A stretch of 64,000 bases of DNA from Styela clava (lineage: Eukaryota > Chordata > Ascidiacea > Stolidobranchia > Styelidae), in contig NC_135255.1 of NCBI RefSeq assembly GCF_964204865.1, positions 5,423,135-5,487,134 on the forward strand, read 5' to 3'. The notes under the pieces were generated by a model, which was not told the origin of the DNA, made no database searches, and worked only from the letters and a program-made list of their open reading frames with translations. This document shows, one piece after another, positions 1 through 12,158 of the stretch (the stretch's first letter is position 1; every line of letters begins with the position of its first letter). The translations under genes and the position numbers were made by a program.

Positions 1-1517
1 AAATATTTTGCACCCGGCTGTTTGTTGGCAGAACAACGATACGCTAAAGTTAATTGATCGAATACAGGGAACTATTTATTTATCATCTCACTTGCGAACA
101 TCGAGGTTTTGTCGGAATTGTACGATCATGTTGTCTTTCTTGAATAAAAACTTTTTCAATAAATGTTCATTTTACTTTTGCGTCTTTATTATATGTCGGG
201 TTTTCATTTATTTTAAATTCTAAATTGTCCGAAATACTCCAACAGGTGTATAAGTACAATAATAATGGTACTTACCAAAGTACGTACTTACCATGGAAGT
301 TTAATACACACGATGTGTTAAGGGCGTCGTAACTCCCGGTTTTTTAATTTGATTGTTTTACATTCTGCTTAAAATACAACGTCGTTTTGCAGTCATCCAA
401 CGTAACTCTCGCGACCAAATCTTTTTTGTTTTGTATGGCATCGTCTTGGCGCAATTTATTGCCGATTGGATTTTAATTGTGTTTTAGGATAAGTTATTTT
501 CTGTTTGTTGGTTTCTATTTGGGATCCACTATCATATCATTCGTTTATTTTTTATATTCATGTTTTTTTCAAGAATCACCCTCGTTATATTTCGTGTACC
601 TTCTCGAAGGTAAACTCTTTGGTGTCATCGTTCCTATTAGTGTAATTGAAATATATGGAAACCTCGCAAGTGGCGTTGTGATGCGGATATTTGAATATTT
701 GAAGTCAGCAGCATTACAAAGAGTGCTATTTATGAATGCTGAAAGTACATGGCATTACTAAACATTTTGCCAATATATGACGTTTTCTGCCCGATTTAAA
801 CTAACTTGCACGCAAACTAAGGCATGTCGACATTTAAAAATTACTTGTCTTTGGGTAAGCTCTGAAATAGTAATAATATAAATGTAAATGAGGAATTAGG
901 TCGCGCTAGCTCACGAAACGGGGAGGATTTTCAAAGTGATCTTGTGTAATATTAAATAATTAAACTAATATGGTTTCCAGCCTGCATGTATCAATCGTTG
1001 TCTGTTAGATCGAAGGAGTAACAAACGTGAAAGCCTTTGCTGTTCACGCGGGTAAGCAACTGACACGGTGATACATTGCATGAAAGTTTTGTCCACGGCA
1101 GGTGTTAGCAGATGTCCTTTCGTTGCCGATGAATTCGCTTGTTTTAATTAAATATGAATTCGCTTAAAGGGAACTCCGTTAACAGAAAGGCTTCTCTTTA
1201 ACTCATAATATTAACCGGAGGAGCGCTTTTTCGAGTATCTATGCCGTTTTAAATGGGTTATATGGAAGGCTAGGGCACCTAATTTGTTAAAATCGGCAAA
1301 AGCACTTTCGCACTTTTTTTGTTCGACTGCAAGCACTTTCGCACTCATAATTCGCTTAGAGTTAACACTGCTCACTACATTAAAAACTTATTTACATTAT
1401 ATATATACACTGAAGCATAATAAATTGAATAATTTTACCTTCAATAAAAACGAAGATGGCCAAGAAGAAGAACTAAATTTGTACTGTGTATACATTATTC
1501 ACTGTCAAATTTCTCAC
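1..1517. other. AT-rich DNA without a recognisable gene
   Basis: No long frame, RNA gene or inverted-repeat element is recognised here. Short frames in this stretch have no family features. Any further exons of the THAP-like gene next door, which is on the minus strand, would lie here or beyond the left edge, but none could be picked out. Confidence 0.5.
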
Positions 1518-2060
1518 ATATGGAAAAATCTGGGAAATTTTCTTTTGGCTAGGCTTTCCTCATCATCACTTCCCTCACTGTCACTCCTGGGTCTCTTTAT
1601 GGCCTTTCTTTTATTGCACCCCAAAGCTACGCAATAACTTCCCCTGCTCCTTTGTAATTTTTGCTACAAAATAATGACAATAAATATATTGTAAATATAA
1701 ATTGTAAATGTGAAAACTTTAGTACTAAAGCCAAAGCATATTACAGCATTACGCTGTATGTTACGTTACCATACCTTGCTGACGGTGCTCCCTGAAGTAT
1801 CAATTTCCGTATTTACGACTGTATCTGCAACAGGATCCATGATAGTAGAATACTGGTACCGGGAGTTATACGCTATCTGAATAAGAATTTTAAAAAATTG
1901 TGAAATTATACAAAAAATGTAAAGGTATAAAATACGGTACAGTACCGCAACCGCTCACATAACTGATTTTTCTTGTTAAAAACGAAAATAAACCATACTT
2001 ACAGTCAGATTTAAAACAGTGCGGAAGTGGACAATTCGAACCTGACAAGATAGCCGCCAT
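1518..2060 (-). CDS. Putative THAP-like zinc-finger gene, 5' part, three exons
   Basis: Three phase-compatible exons are visible on the minus strand. Exon 1 (2060-2003) starts at an ATG, encodes MAAILSGSNCPLPHCFKSD and ends at a GTAAGT donor. Exon 2 (1872-1775) follows an AG, stays open and ends at AAG/GTATGG. Exon 3 (1663-1518) follows TTTGTAG and ends at a GTGAGA donor. The three phases agree (58+98+146 nt). Exon 3 contains SYCVALGCNKRK, then an acidic serine-rich stretch, then RKFPRFFH. This resembles the start of a THAP domain (C-x4-C, then an aromatic/FP patch), although the spacing is longer than usual. THAP domains bind DNA with a C2CH zinc site and occur in host regulators and in P-type transposases. 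The rest of the domain was not found, so function is open. The gene may be a host gene, a transposon relic or a chance alignment of splice signals. Confidence 0.45.
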
Positions 2061-2138
2061 CGTCTTCAAATCGGCACAATTTTTTTGCTCTTATGCGCTC
2101 TCTAGTTAATACACCTCAATTGGTGTACTATACACCAT

Positions 2139-2215
2139 AGATGAGCGGAGTCAAGAATTTCAGACTCCGATCTGAAACCAGAAATGAAAATTAGAGTCCG
2201 ACTCCGAAGCTGGAA
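2139..2215. repeat. Possible terminal region of the old hAT element
   Basis: The stretch carries repeated GGAGTC/GACTCC motifs (gcggagtcaagaatttcag, then gactccgatc). An inverted counterpart with gactccgctac lies near 6645. These could be the ends of the hAT element whose transposase relic lies between them. Identity over the arms is short and no target-site duplication was found. Confidence 0.25.
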
Positions 2216-2629
2216 ATATATGACTCCCTTTTCTTTGGTGCCTAATGTGACTTTTGTAATCCAAGCAATTCATGTAAACTTGAGTTTGGTTGAAAACAAC
2301 TATAGATTATTACACTATGATAATATATTCTGAAAAAACAGAACAAAATTTTAGTTAAAAAAAAAAGATATATTGAAACCTTGTATCGAATTGTTCAGTG
2401 CTTGTGCAAGTCGCACAAGCATGAAATCAAAATCACAATAAAATAAATCATTTGAAAAATTCAAACCAAATCTGAAATCAGTAGAATGGATGGTATAAAC
2501 GGTATAACTTTTTTTATGAAATATCCATAATGAACTGGCATAAAACTGAAAATTATGAAGTTGCAAGGTAAATTAAGCTATATGCAAATAATAATAAATT
2601 AACGAAACTTCCTTAAATGCTATTACACC

Positions 2630-4290
2630 CGTGAAATTTGTGCTGCTCTGATGAAGTGGTGCAATCTAACTGAGCTGTCAATGCATTTACATTTATTAAT
2701 TTTCTTCTAACGCTGAAAATCGTTGCTAATTTTAATTTTTGTAAAATTGAGTCAGCTCTATTTTTATGAATTCAAAGACATCTTAGCATTAAAATCACAC
2801 TATCACTTTCTCAAAATATAAAATACAGGCTTAAGAAATTCAAAACATTGGAGGCTAGATTGTGTAGCTTCTGGTCTTTCAAAACAAGATGAAACATAAA
2901 GCGATACTTCATCCATTACTGGTGGCTGCTCAAGACACTCTTGCCATCGTTATTATTAGTAGCAGCACTGGTTCCAGCACTGCTGGAAGTTTGGTGAAAT
3001 AATGCTTCAAGCAAATCACAGCAGTAAGCATGGATGCTGTTTTTTTCTCATCTACAGCGATCAGTGACTTAAATTTAGGGTTCAAAAATGAAGCCAAATA
3101 ATGTATATCGAGAACTTCAAATTTCAATATTAGGCATACCTTTTTTTCAAAAATTTTAAGTCATTAAGTCAGTCATTTTGAGTCATTAAACTCAACCTGT
3201 AAATGACGTTTCAACTTCTCAAGCCATAGAATAACTTTGTGCATGGTGGGATAGCATTCGCCTTCAAAATATTTTGAGGCATCATAAAATGGTGACAAAA
3301 ATTCAATCAAAATTCTAACATTGGCCATATCAACCATATCAATTCTACGAAGCTGATCCTCACTTTAAAGAACATTGTGAATTTCAGTGTAATTTTTATT
3401 GAATGATTCCAGCATCATGAAAGTAGAGTTCCATTGCTTTGTAGAAGATAATGACTAAGCTTGTTATTCAAGCCGGAGCGCTTAAAGTATGCTGCTACAG
3501 TTTTTATGCAGTTGATTGTTGCCCGAATACTTCCCACATACACAAATTTTTCTTCAGTTTCAATTGGATTAACAGTGCTGTTTTTTTTTTCTAATTAAAG
3601 AGTATGCCGTAACACAGTTGCCAGCATATGAAAACAACAAGGGACACGGTTGACATTTGCCAATGCCAGTTTTATGTTACTGCCCTGATCAGTGTCATAG
3701 AAAGAATGTTGTGCCATATACTGGAAAGAAACTCCCAATTTATTTACAAAATTATTTAAGCATATTCTTATATTAACTCCAGTTTCAGCTTCATCTGGAA
3801 ACTTCCTCGACTGCCAACACCTGCGGGACTAGAATGTGATCATTGGAAAAATAATGAACAGTGAGGCTTATATAGTGCCTGGTTTTTATATCAGTCCACA
3901 TATCCGTGGTTAATCCAATTAAACCATATTCGGAAATAGCATTGATTAACTTGGTAGAAATATCTGACTTCACTTCGCTAGCACGCTTCACAATTTCTCG
4001 CTGTACAGTGAAGTGAGATGGTAAAATATCTTTGGCCTTGAGCTTCCCAATTTTTATGCTAACATTTATAAGTTTTAGTAAACCATCACCTGCAATGGCA
4101 CGTATCAGTCTCATATCTGATGCTATAAAAGATACTGCTGCATTGGTCAACTCTCTTTTCAATGAGGGCGTTATAATTTTTTTTTGATGAAAAGAAACTT
4201 TTGATTCTATTATGTCTCTGATTTCCGCCTATATCTCTTGTTGTGATTTTCCCGATTTTGAATGTCTGGAATATTTCATTGAGACCTAAT
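2630..4290 (-). pseudogene. hAT transposase relic (ZBED-like)
   Basis: The minus strand keeps several frame-shifted blocks of a hAT-superfamily transposase. The best is a 123-codon block at 3791-4162 with a TTDMWTDIKTRHYISLTVHY segment, typical of the catalytic core of ZBED/hAT proteins. A block at 3180-3420 contains YPTMHKVILW and LKRHL in broken frames. The block at 2930-3127 contains LASFLNPKFKSL, a usual hAT motif before the C-terminal dimerisation region. A weak FSVRRKLIN match near 2700 may be that dimerisation region. The enzyme would cut and paste DNA in the nucleus, but stops and frameshifts between the blocks make this copy inactive. The N-terminal BED finger was not recovered. Confidence 0.75.
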
Positions 4291-4344
4291 AATGGGAAAA
4301 TTGAAACGCAGATATGAAAACCAAGAGGAGAGCAATTGTTCATA

Positions 4345-5121
4345 CCGTGTTTCCCCGAAAATAAGACCTAGCCTGTATTTTTAAAATGATTTTAATATAA
4401 GCCCTCCCCTTAAAATAAAACCCAGTCCTGGTCGATAGCGCGAATCTTTTTTGACCTATTCGATAGCAAAACACATATGCGTTTCAAATGATTATAATCT
4501 ATATTTAGCAGTTATTTTAAATAAAAATGTGTTATTTATAAGTATATTTAAAAATCTCATAATTCTCTACTTTGTAATTTTTTTTTTGACAAATATAAAT
4601 AAAAGGCATCCCCCAAAATAAGTCCTAGCGCAGTACAGCACACTATCCAAATTCCAAGAATTTCCTTCCATTTGGCTTAATAAAACAAACACTCCATGTG
4701 TCTCACAAACGAGGGGCGTCTGGGACCACATCAGCTGCTGCATATCGCGCCATGCTTGTCTCAATAATAATCTAAATTAATCGCGGCCGTCGCATGACCA
4801 AAATTGCCGTTTTTTGCTAAAAACTCTCAAAAGCTACGGTAAAATTTTTTTTTCCTTTGGTAAATCGGATTATTTTTTCCCAAGGAATTCAATGATGACG
4901 TTACTAGATTGCGTTTTTTTTGCGCAACTTCTTCATACTGTATTGTAACCGATATTGAGGGACAACAATGTCCAGACATCTCCCAAAGGAGGCGTGTCTG
5001 ATCATCTGTAAAATGGGTTTCTCTGAAACGGGACAATATCACCCGATTTGTATAGTGTGCCGTACTGTAGTGATAATTTTAGAGAGTAAATTGAGACCGT
5101 CTTATTTTTGGGGAAACACGG
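4345..5121. mobile_element. TA-flanked inverted-repeat element (777 bp)
   Basis: The left end ccgtgtttccccgaaaataa is mirrored on the right by ttatttttggggaaacacgg, and each end is flanked by TA. This matches a Tc1/mariner-type target duplication. The interior has no complete transposase. It does hold a short minus-strand frame (4827-5042, containing SRFRETHF) with a diverged relative at 9525-9767. A shorter element with the same ends sits at 19276-19691, so this is a small family of non-autonomous elements. Confidence 0.75.
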
Positions 5122-5618
5122 TACCATCATGATGTGCCTATTTTCCGGATGTTGAATATCAGAATCTTGGTTTTCTAATATGGGCCATACAGCCATTCAC
5201 AAGTGGAAAGGTTGCTCGTAACAGAACACATAGGCTACCGGTAGGTAACTGGTGAATTACAATCAGATCTTGTACGAAAGGCAGAGTTCGAAACATATAA
5301 AAACTAGGCTACAACTAATTAAAGGCAGCACTATTGGAAGTTCTCGAGTATCGCAATCGTTCACAAAAGTGACAAAAAGATGTCACCATTCTCCTACAAA
5401 TGCCTACCGGTACAGCCCCACCCCTACGACATACCTTTCCGAACTAGGGTTGTCTGCCCTCATTGAAATTAAATCCAACAGCAACGGTCACATTGACTAA
5501 ATAATAAAAACCGACCCTGAGCGCTGACCCCTGATTGTGCTCAACACTACTACAGTACTACACACCTGGTTGACGCCTGCGCTCAATTTATCCTAGAGAG
5601 CCGACAACACGCCATAAT
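5122..5618. other. Unassigned DNA
   Basis: No gene, RNA or repeat boundary recognised. It contains scattered GGTACC/CCGGTA palindromes like those at 6.7-8.1 kb. Confidence 0.4.
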
Positions 5619-5751
5619 CATATGGCGTATCATGGCATCTCATCCGGTTACCAGTCCATGTCGACTATCGGATTACTTAGCCAATTATTCGTTTCAGATG
5701 CATGGACTTGATTGTAGAAAAAAAAACGTACCCGGTAACCAGCAGCAGTTC
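5619..5751 (-). repeat. SINE 3'-body fragment
   Basis: The segment around ccggttaccagtccatgtcg and gcatggacttgattgtag matches the body of the two fuller SINEs at 32618-32937 (same orientation) and 36573-36920 (opposite orientation). The tRNA-like head is missing, so this is a truncated, diverged copy. Confidence 0.65.
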
Positions 5752-5797
5752 AGTAATCCATTTCGCACATCACATCAGGGCGGCCTTCTAATTGCTA

Positions 5798-6128
5798 TGT
5801 CCCCTCAGCTATCGCCGTCTTACTCTACTTTCTTAATCGCGAGATGTCGCCCCTCAGCTCGCACTTCCAATTTCACCAGATTTATTCTCTCATAAGAGCT
5901 AATGCAATTACATTGCAGGCATCTATAGCAGTGGAAACTCACACAGTTAAGGTCTCTATCGATCTTTCATTACTTTGTCCTTTCGCAGCCATTCCCGCCT
6001 TACTTTAATTAATCGCCCTCCTACTCGGCCTTCAGATTTCACTAGATTCATTTTCTCATAGGAGCTAATGGAATTACAGAATAACCAACTTAAAGCAGTG
6101 GAAGCTTCCACAATTAAGATCGCTATAC
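5798..6128. repeat. Diverged tandem duplication, unit about 165 bp
   Basis: Two neighbouring blocks (about 5798-5965 and 5977-6128) share the order: a CGCC-TTACT-TT-TTAATCG stretch, then TTTCAC-AGATT-ATT-TCTCATA, then GAGCTAATG-AATTACA, then AGCAGTGGAA and CACA-TTAAG-TC. Identity is moderate, so the duplication is old. Confidence 0.5.
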
Positions 6129-7275
6129 CTAGGGCCTGAGCCCGAGCCCTTTATTTAGCGGGACCTTGATCTTAACCCCTAAGCCGCCAAGCTGCTGACT
6201 AATATTGCCGCGTTTTTTAGAAGTTAGTCTTCTGCTACAGATAAGCAAAGTGAAGTTGCCAGTTTCAATTTTGAACTGCATTGCACCGTACAAGTGAGAA
6301 CTCGTCTCTTTTACTTCGGAATGATATATTCTTGTGTGATATAAGAATTCAAATTTATGTAGAACATTTCTATCTATTGCGTAAAGTGCTGCATAGAAAC
6401 ACTAGGCTATATTAAATCGATTTTAGTGTTGATGAAGTTGACTTACGAAGACTCAAACACTCCACTTATTTCTGGCAACTTTGCATAAATCAATCCATGT
6501 TTTTTGCCATCAAAACGTTCAAGTCTTGGTGCATTTAATAGCTTTGATAAACGCGATGTGCCCAGTTTAGCTTAGCTGGTTTAGCCGATTTGCCTTATAA
6601 ATTACTAACATAAAGGTTGCGGTCTACATTGATGGCAGTCGGACCGACTCCGCTACCGAGAATCCGAGTTGGAATAATCTCATCCTAACATAAAGTGAAA
6701 TACGGGATAGCTGCCATGTACGGTATCTGAAATACGGTAAGTACGGTACCGGTACCGGTAAGTGATTGAATATTCCCATAGGTACCCGTCACGGACTGGT
6801 AACTGTACGGCATGGCCTAATTCAGTCTATGAAAACCATGGAAAATCAATTACCGTACTCACTGTTTATGCAAGTGGTACGGTAGCTGTACCGGTATGCA
6901 CTTTAAAAGTTTACGATCTTCAAGTCAAGTATGTTTTTTTCAGAGAAGCCGAGGGGACCCAAGGTTCTAACACCTGTTTTAACAGATTGGGAAAGATAGT
7001 TTAATAATTACTGTTATTGTTAATGGTAAGCATGTATGAATTTTGCCAATTAGCGGTAGGCCTACCGGTGCCGTAGCCAACTAGGCCATTATCGATTATC
7101 ACTAGAAATTATGGAGTACCGTATTAAACGAGCCACAAGACCAGCGTATGACCGAGGAATCCCCGTTCTACCGGCAGACCGGAATAGGTAGGTACCTGAA
7201 TCGAATATGTTTTTTCTGAAACATAGTTTGGAATTTTGAAGGTGACCTAGGCACCCACGTTGGTTTACTGTGAAG
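6129..7275. other. Unassigned DNA with GGTACC/ACCGGT-rich patches
   Basis: No gene recognised. Stretches at about 6715-6790 and 6880-6900 are rich in overlapping TACGGTACC and TACCGGTA words. The region near 6620-6690 may be the other end of the old hAT element at 2139-4290. Confidence 0.4.
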
Positions 7276-7283
7276 TGCTAGAC

Positions 7284-7989
7284 CAGGGTGGTCCAAGGTT
7301 GTCTGCCTCGCGGGCCCTATTATTATTTTTGTATTGTTCGCAGGCCACAATAGTGCCTAGAATGGGTAAACAGTGCAATACAAAACAAACACTTCTATTG
7401 TCCAAACACAATGATCATTATTTATCATTTATCAAGCTAAAACTCGCAAAAACCCCCGAAAAAGGTGCAAAAATCTTACAATATTTACACTTAGTGTAAG
7501 ATTTCAAACTTTTCATAATGGAGAAAATGCCGTTTCAGATTGTCATCGACACAACTTGCAGACATATTACGGTATACAAGCATCATGGTATGGTATGCCA
7601 TCCATATCCAGTCAAAAAATCGGTTTGAATTGGTCAGTTTTCTTTTCAAACTCATGTTTTCAAAAGAACTTACAAATAACTGCAGATTGATTGATTACCG
7701 AGTTGGGATACAGGAGGATAATTCCTAAGTTTTTGGCTTTTGTTTTCATATATATTTCCGACCAGAAAATAATTTAGACAACCTAAGCACATAAATCAAC
7801 TTTGCTAGTTGCTTCAGCTAGGCATAACACTACTCAATTCAGTGACATCAAAATATTTTTTGGTTATTTTTATGACGAAACAACTCCAAATGCGATTTTT
7901 TGTTTACCTTTGCGCAAATGCGTCGCAAGCAACAGATAATGACGCGGCGGGCCACATGTGGCCCACAGGCCTGGGTTTGGACCATCCTG
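7284..7989. mobile_element. Non-autonomous hAT-type element (706 bp)
   Basis: The ends cagggtggtccaagg and ggtttggaccatcctg are inverted relative to each other. Both sides are followed by GC-rich 'gcgggcc'/'ggcccac' subterminal words. The element is bracketed by a perfect 8-bp duplication, tgctagac (7276-7283 and 7990-7997). Eight-base duplications with CAG-CTG-like ends are characteristic of hAT elements. There is no transposase inside. Confidence 0.85.
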
Positions 7990-8189
7990 TGCTAGACAAT
8001 GATCACAGATGACGTAAATCAGGTACCGTACAATAACAAAATTGGCACAAAAAGTGCTGAAATGAAGATTATTTGCTTTGATCAATACCGGTAAACACCA
8101 GCGGTATGGTACGGTACCGTACCGATACCTATTGTGAATCTGTAAACGCAGAAATGAGCAGGGAAGTGAAATATATTAATGCACTGCAC

Positions 8190-9160
8190 CAGGCCTGCAC
8201 AACTCAAATTACCACGAGGGTCGCAAGCATAAATCTAAAGGCCCGACGGGCCGCAAATTTTGCCACATACATATTTCTCAAGATGAACTACAAATCAAAA
8301 TAATATTGTGAAACAGTTAAGTTTAATGAAACACTTTTATTACTTGGGAGCTTGAAAATATGAAGAATCTTATTTTCTTGAGTAAAAACAAGGTACAGTA
8401 TTTTTGCATATGAGATGGCAAATATGTATTTAGTAGTTCATCTACCTTGAAACCCACCCTTCATTTTCAATATTTCTTTTTAAATAGAATTAGATATTGC
8501 GTGTTGCGGTATAAACTGACTGCAGGTAAATTTTTTACTCAGGGACAGTTTTGTAAAATCGTCTCAAATATATGTATGACAATTTATTTAGTCATATGTA
8601 CCATTATCGGATATTTCCATTGTAGGCTAGAAAAACAATCCGTTTAGTAGCAATAGATCTATCTTCCTCTGTTGTACTTTTTTGACTGGTAAATTACATT
8701 TTTCCACAAAATCTGCTCCAATTTATTTATACGAGAATTTTTGCACCATTCATGAATAAGGGAATTGTTTTCTAAGTTCTAAATTTGAACCAAAAAAGAA
8801 ACTTCAGTTTCATAAAGTGAGTAAAAAATAATGGGGTTATTACTATGTTGCTAATATGCACTAATGGGTGTGAGATTGTATACCGATATTGTTTTAAGCG
8901 TGATTCATTTTGAATACTGAGATATCTAAATCGGGGTTTCGCAAACTGGGGGGCGAGCGACGAATTTTAGGGGTCGCAAAGGGCACACCAATTTCACACA
9001 AAGTTCGATATTTATTGAAACCAGTGCAAAACATAAATCTCACGATTTCGAATATGATCGGAGTAACGGCGCGCTTGCATAACAATGCCGGCTTTGATTG
9101 TTAGACCCGAGAAGTGGCGTGTTTCCAAATCACCCGTGGGCCGCATGCGGCGCAGGCCTG
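8190..9160. mobile_element. Non-autonomous hAT-type element (971 bp)
   Basis: The terminal inverted repeats caggcctgc / gcaggcctg are perfect over 9 bp. The flanks cactgcac (8182-8189) and cactacac (9161-9168) form an 8-bp duplication with one mismatch. Inside, 8932-9100 carries 'ggggtttcgcaaactggggg', which looks like a piece of another hAT end inserted or captured. No transposase frame is present. Confidence 0.75.
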
Positions 9161-9524
9161 CACTACACCATGTTTCACATTTAGATCAAGAATAAATGAA
9201 CAAATGACTGGGGTGTCAAGTCTAAATTGACAAGACTATAGCAGAAAACAGAAAAAGAAGACTACTGAGAACAGATACAAATGAATTAACAAGAGCATAA
9301 TGAAAGGACAATATTGACATCAGGTGGGGTGAAATAGTACCGAACAGTCTAAACTCTAAAGGACTATTATTGGAGAGTTGCCATTCATTAATGATAGAAA
9401 TATAGTCGGAGCACCCCACAGCTTGAACTGATAAATTACCATTAACACAAAAGTTAATTCTGTAATATTTGGAAGGTGACAAACGAGGTAAAGAGAAAAA
9501 GTGTTTGATGGCTAATCATGTGTT

Positions 9525-9965
9525 GTGCACAACAGTACGGCACACTATACAGATCGAGCGACATTGTCTCGTTTCAGAGAAACCCATTTTTTTTTCATAA
9601 TCAGACACCCCTCCTATGGGAGACATATGGACATTGTTGTCCCTCAATATCGGTGGAAAAAAGAGTATAATGAAGCTGCGCAAAATATTAAAAAGCGAAA
9701 TCTAAAAACGTCATCATTGAATTCGCCGGGAAAAAAATCCGATTTACTGAAGGAAAATTTTTTTTAACGTGGCATTCGAGAGTTTTTGCAAAAAACGGCA
9801 ATTTTGGTCATGTGCCGGCTGCGATTGATTTAGATTATTGAGAGAAGCATGACGCATCTGCCGTCGTGCCAGACTCTCCTCATTTAGGAGACATTTGGAG
9901 TGTTATTTTATTGAACCAAATGGAGGGAAATTATTGGAATTTGGATGGTGTGCCAATACGCAGCT
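9525..9965 (+). repeat. Fragment related to the 4345-5121 element, inverted
   Basis: The sequence runs parallel to the reverse complement of about 4650-5070. Shared words include cggcacactatacag, gttgtccctcaatatcgg, ggcaattttggtcatg and ccaaatggagggaa. It lacks the ccgtgtttcc termini, so it is a truncated copy. A short frame with SRFRETHF is kept in both copies but is probably not a functional protein. Confidence 0.65.
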
Positions 9966-10009
9966 AGAATATTTTGGGAGGGGGGTAACAGTAAAATTAA
10001 AAGAGTTAG

Positions 10010-11120
10010 CCAAAGGCCCAAAAGTTCAATCCATGGCGCCGAAAGGCGTTTAGAGAACTGAACGTTGTGCATCGTTTACAGTGAAAGTCTGTTGAACAAA
10101 TTCTATGCTTGCATGTTGCCTCCCTTCGCCAGATGTCCAATATTTAGCATGTCTTATTTTCAGCTACTACTTGCTAATTGTCCACCATTAATACATAATC
10201 AGCAGTAACCATGACGCTTTGTTCGCTCTTTATTGTTTCATAAATCAGCTAGCTATTTGATTTTCAGAGAGATGCACAACTCGCGAATGCCAGTGGCTTA
10301 TGATTGTTTATATGCACAAAAACAAGCTCATATGTAGCATCGATTAAATGTGCATTAAATGTTAACCGTTACTTGTAAGTTGTAACTTAATGTTAATCGA
10401 GTCGATTTTTGGATCTTTTGTATATAGCTCCTGCAAAAATGTGAGATTTGAGAAAAATAATCACCCACGTTTTAAAATAATAACTTGTAGATATCCAGTC
10501 GGGGTTAGGGTTAGGAATACTTTGAAAATTTGAATTTCCACCTTGTGATTAGTGAGCGGGTAAAATCGAATTTTTTTAATTGTTTAATTCTAATGTTTTT
10601 CAAGAATATTGTCGATACTCCTTTAGGAAATGTCTAGCTAGGAGGAAATGTATAGCTAGAAGATTACAACTATGTAACAACCAGGGGCGCAGCAAGAATT
10701 TTCCCAACGGGGGGCGCCTAAAGTGCAATTCATGGCGACGTAGTGCGTTTAATAAACTAAAATGTATGCGCCGTTCCCAGCGAAATTTCACAGTTACGTC
10801 ACTTACATGTACATGTTTGTGCCTGACGGTGTTGGGTGAATATTTTGCAGGTCCTATTTTAAACATCGATCATTAAACGGTAGTTAGCGGGTGCCCGCAT
10901 TTAAAAATAAAACATTAAATATCACGAAAATTAATTTTATAGAGAATTATAACTCACAGATGTTAGTAGAGTCATAATGGTTTATATATACAAAAACACG
11001 CTCGCATGTAGCGCCGATCAAAAGCATGAAATGTGAAACTATTACTTGGAATTTATTGGTAATGAAGTTGGTTTTTATTGCCATTCAATTAATCTATACA
11101 TGCGCCGTGATTAGTGGCGG
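10010..11120. repeat. Two diverged direct repeats
   Basis: Blocks at about 10010-10560 and 10690-11120 share features in the same order. First comes an 'atggcg-cg' stretch with 'gcgtttaataaact/gcgtttagagaact', then 'gtttatat-cacaaaaac-gctc-atgtagc--cgatta'. Next is a 'gttacttg' stretch, and finally 'gattagtg-gcgggtaaaa'. They are clearly related but strongly diverged. The interstitial 'ggttagggttagg' at 10503 is only two units long. Confidence 0.45.
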
Positions 11121-12070
11121 GTAAAACCGTATTTTTTAATTGAATTATTCGAATATTTTCAACGAACACCGAATAATGAGTATTGTCATTTTGAACAACA
11201 TGAATTGGCATATCGGCCAAAATTTTTTTTTTCAGGATTTCACTAGAAGACTGAAAACTCTGTAACAATGCGGCGTTTTTTTATTTCATAATAACTTTGT
11301 CATAAACGAAGGATGCAGTACATTTTTTGTCACCGCGATCGTTTCGGCGGCCGACATTCCAATTAATGTTGTTAAATTATATTAAAGCACTTTTTTTATT
11401 TAATAGCAAATATTAATTCTCATGCAACGGCGGATATCGTAGTTTGGTTTTTATATTTCTGACAGAATTGTGAGTTCACATCGATGAAGAAGTTGAAGAC
11501 AACTATTGGGGAGTGCATTCACAACACAAATTATTTTTATCCTCTGTTTAGGTTTTGTATATAGTTTGTAAATAGTGTCTCAATTTTAAGCGAACAATAT
11601 TATCATTACTGACCCCGGGATGCGATATTTGTGAAGCGGATAGTTGACATTTTTATGCTTTTATTTTAGATGGTGTCCGTGTTACTTTCGTATCAAATAA
11701 TAATTAAAAGCTCGGCAAATTGGTAATCTCTTGAATACTCAGTATTGAGTATTCACGTAACGTGAATAAATCGGCAATAATGACATTTTCATGTGGTCAA
11801 AATAATATTTCACTCCAGTATCTCTAGAAATTTCCATAAAATAAATTATTTACCTGTCTTACCCATCTGGTTTGACGTTTCTAAATTTACAAAAACGCTG
11901 TTGACTGTTGACATGCTTTATGCAAAATTAGGAATTGAAAAATATGACGCAAGAGGAATTCCCATTTGTCGTTTCTATCAGTTAGCGATAGCCGTCGGTA
12001 AATTCCTATCCGTAACTCGTTGTATATTAATGTTAATAAATGCTATTTTGCTTTTAGATGCGCTGTGATT
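11121..12070 (+). repeat. Degraded copy of hAT family A
   Basis: The region starts with an end-like 'cgggtaaaaccgtattttt'. It then follows the interior of the 21208-22794 element, including 'caccgcgatcgtttcggcggc' and, near 11860, 'ctggtttgacgtttctaaat'. No clean ends or duplication were found, so this is an old broken copy lying just before the complete one at 12159. Confidence 0.5.
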
Positions 12071-12158
12071 TGTATGATGCCCGATCGTAAAACGACGCTG
12101 TTGCTTTTTTGTAGATGCAATTCACATCTAATTTTTTTCCAAACAGAGGGGTTACGAC

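Noticed and set aside
10503..10516. ggttagggttagg as an interstitial telomere
   Set aside because: Only two units, which is expected by chance in 64 kb.
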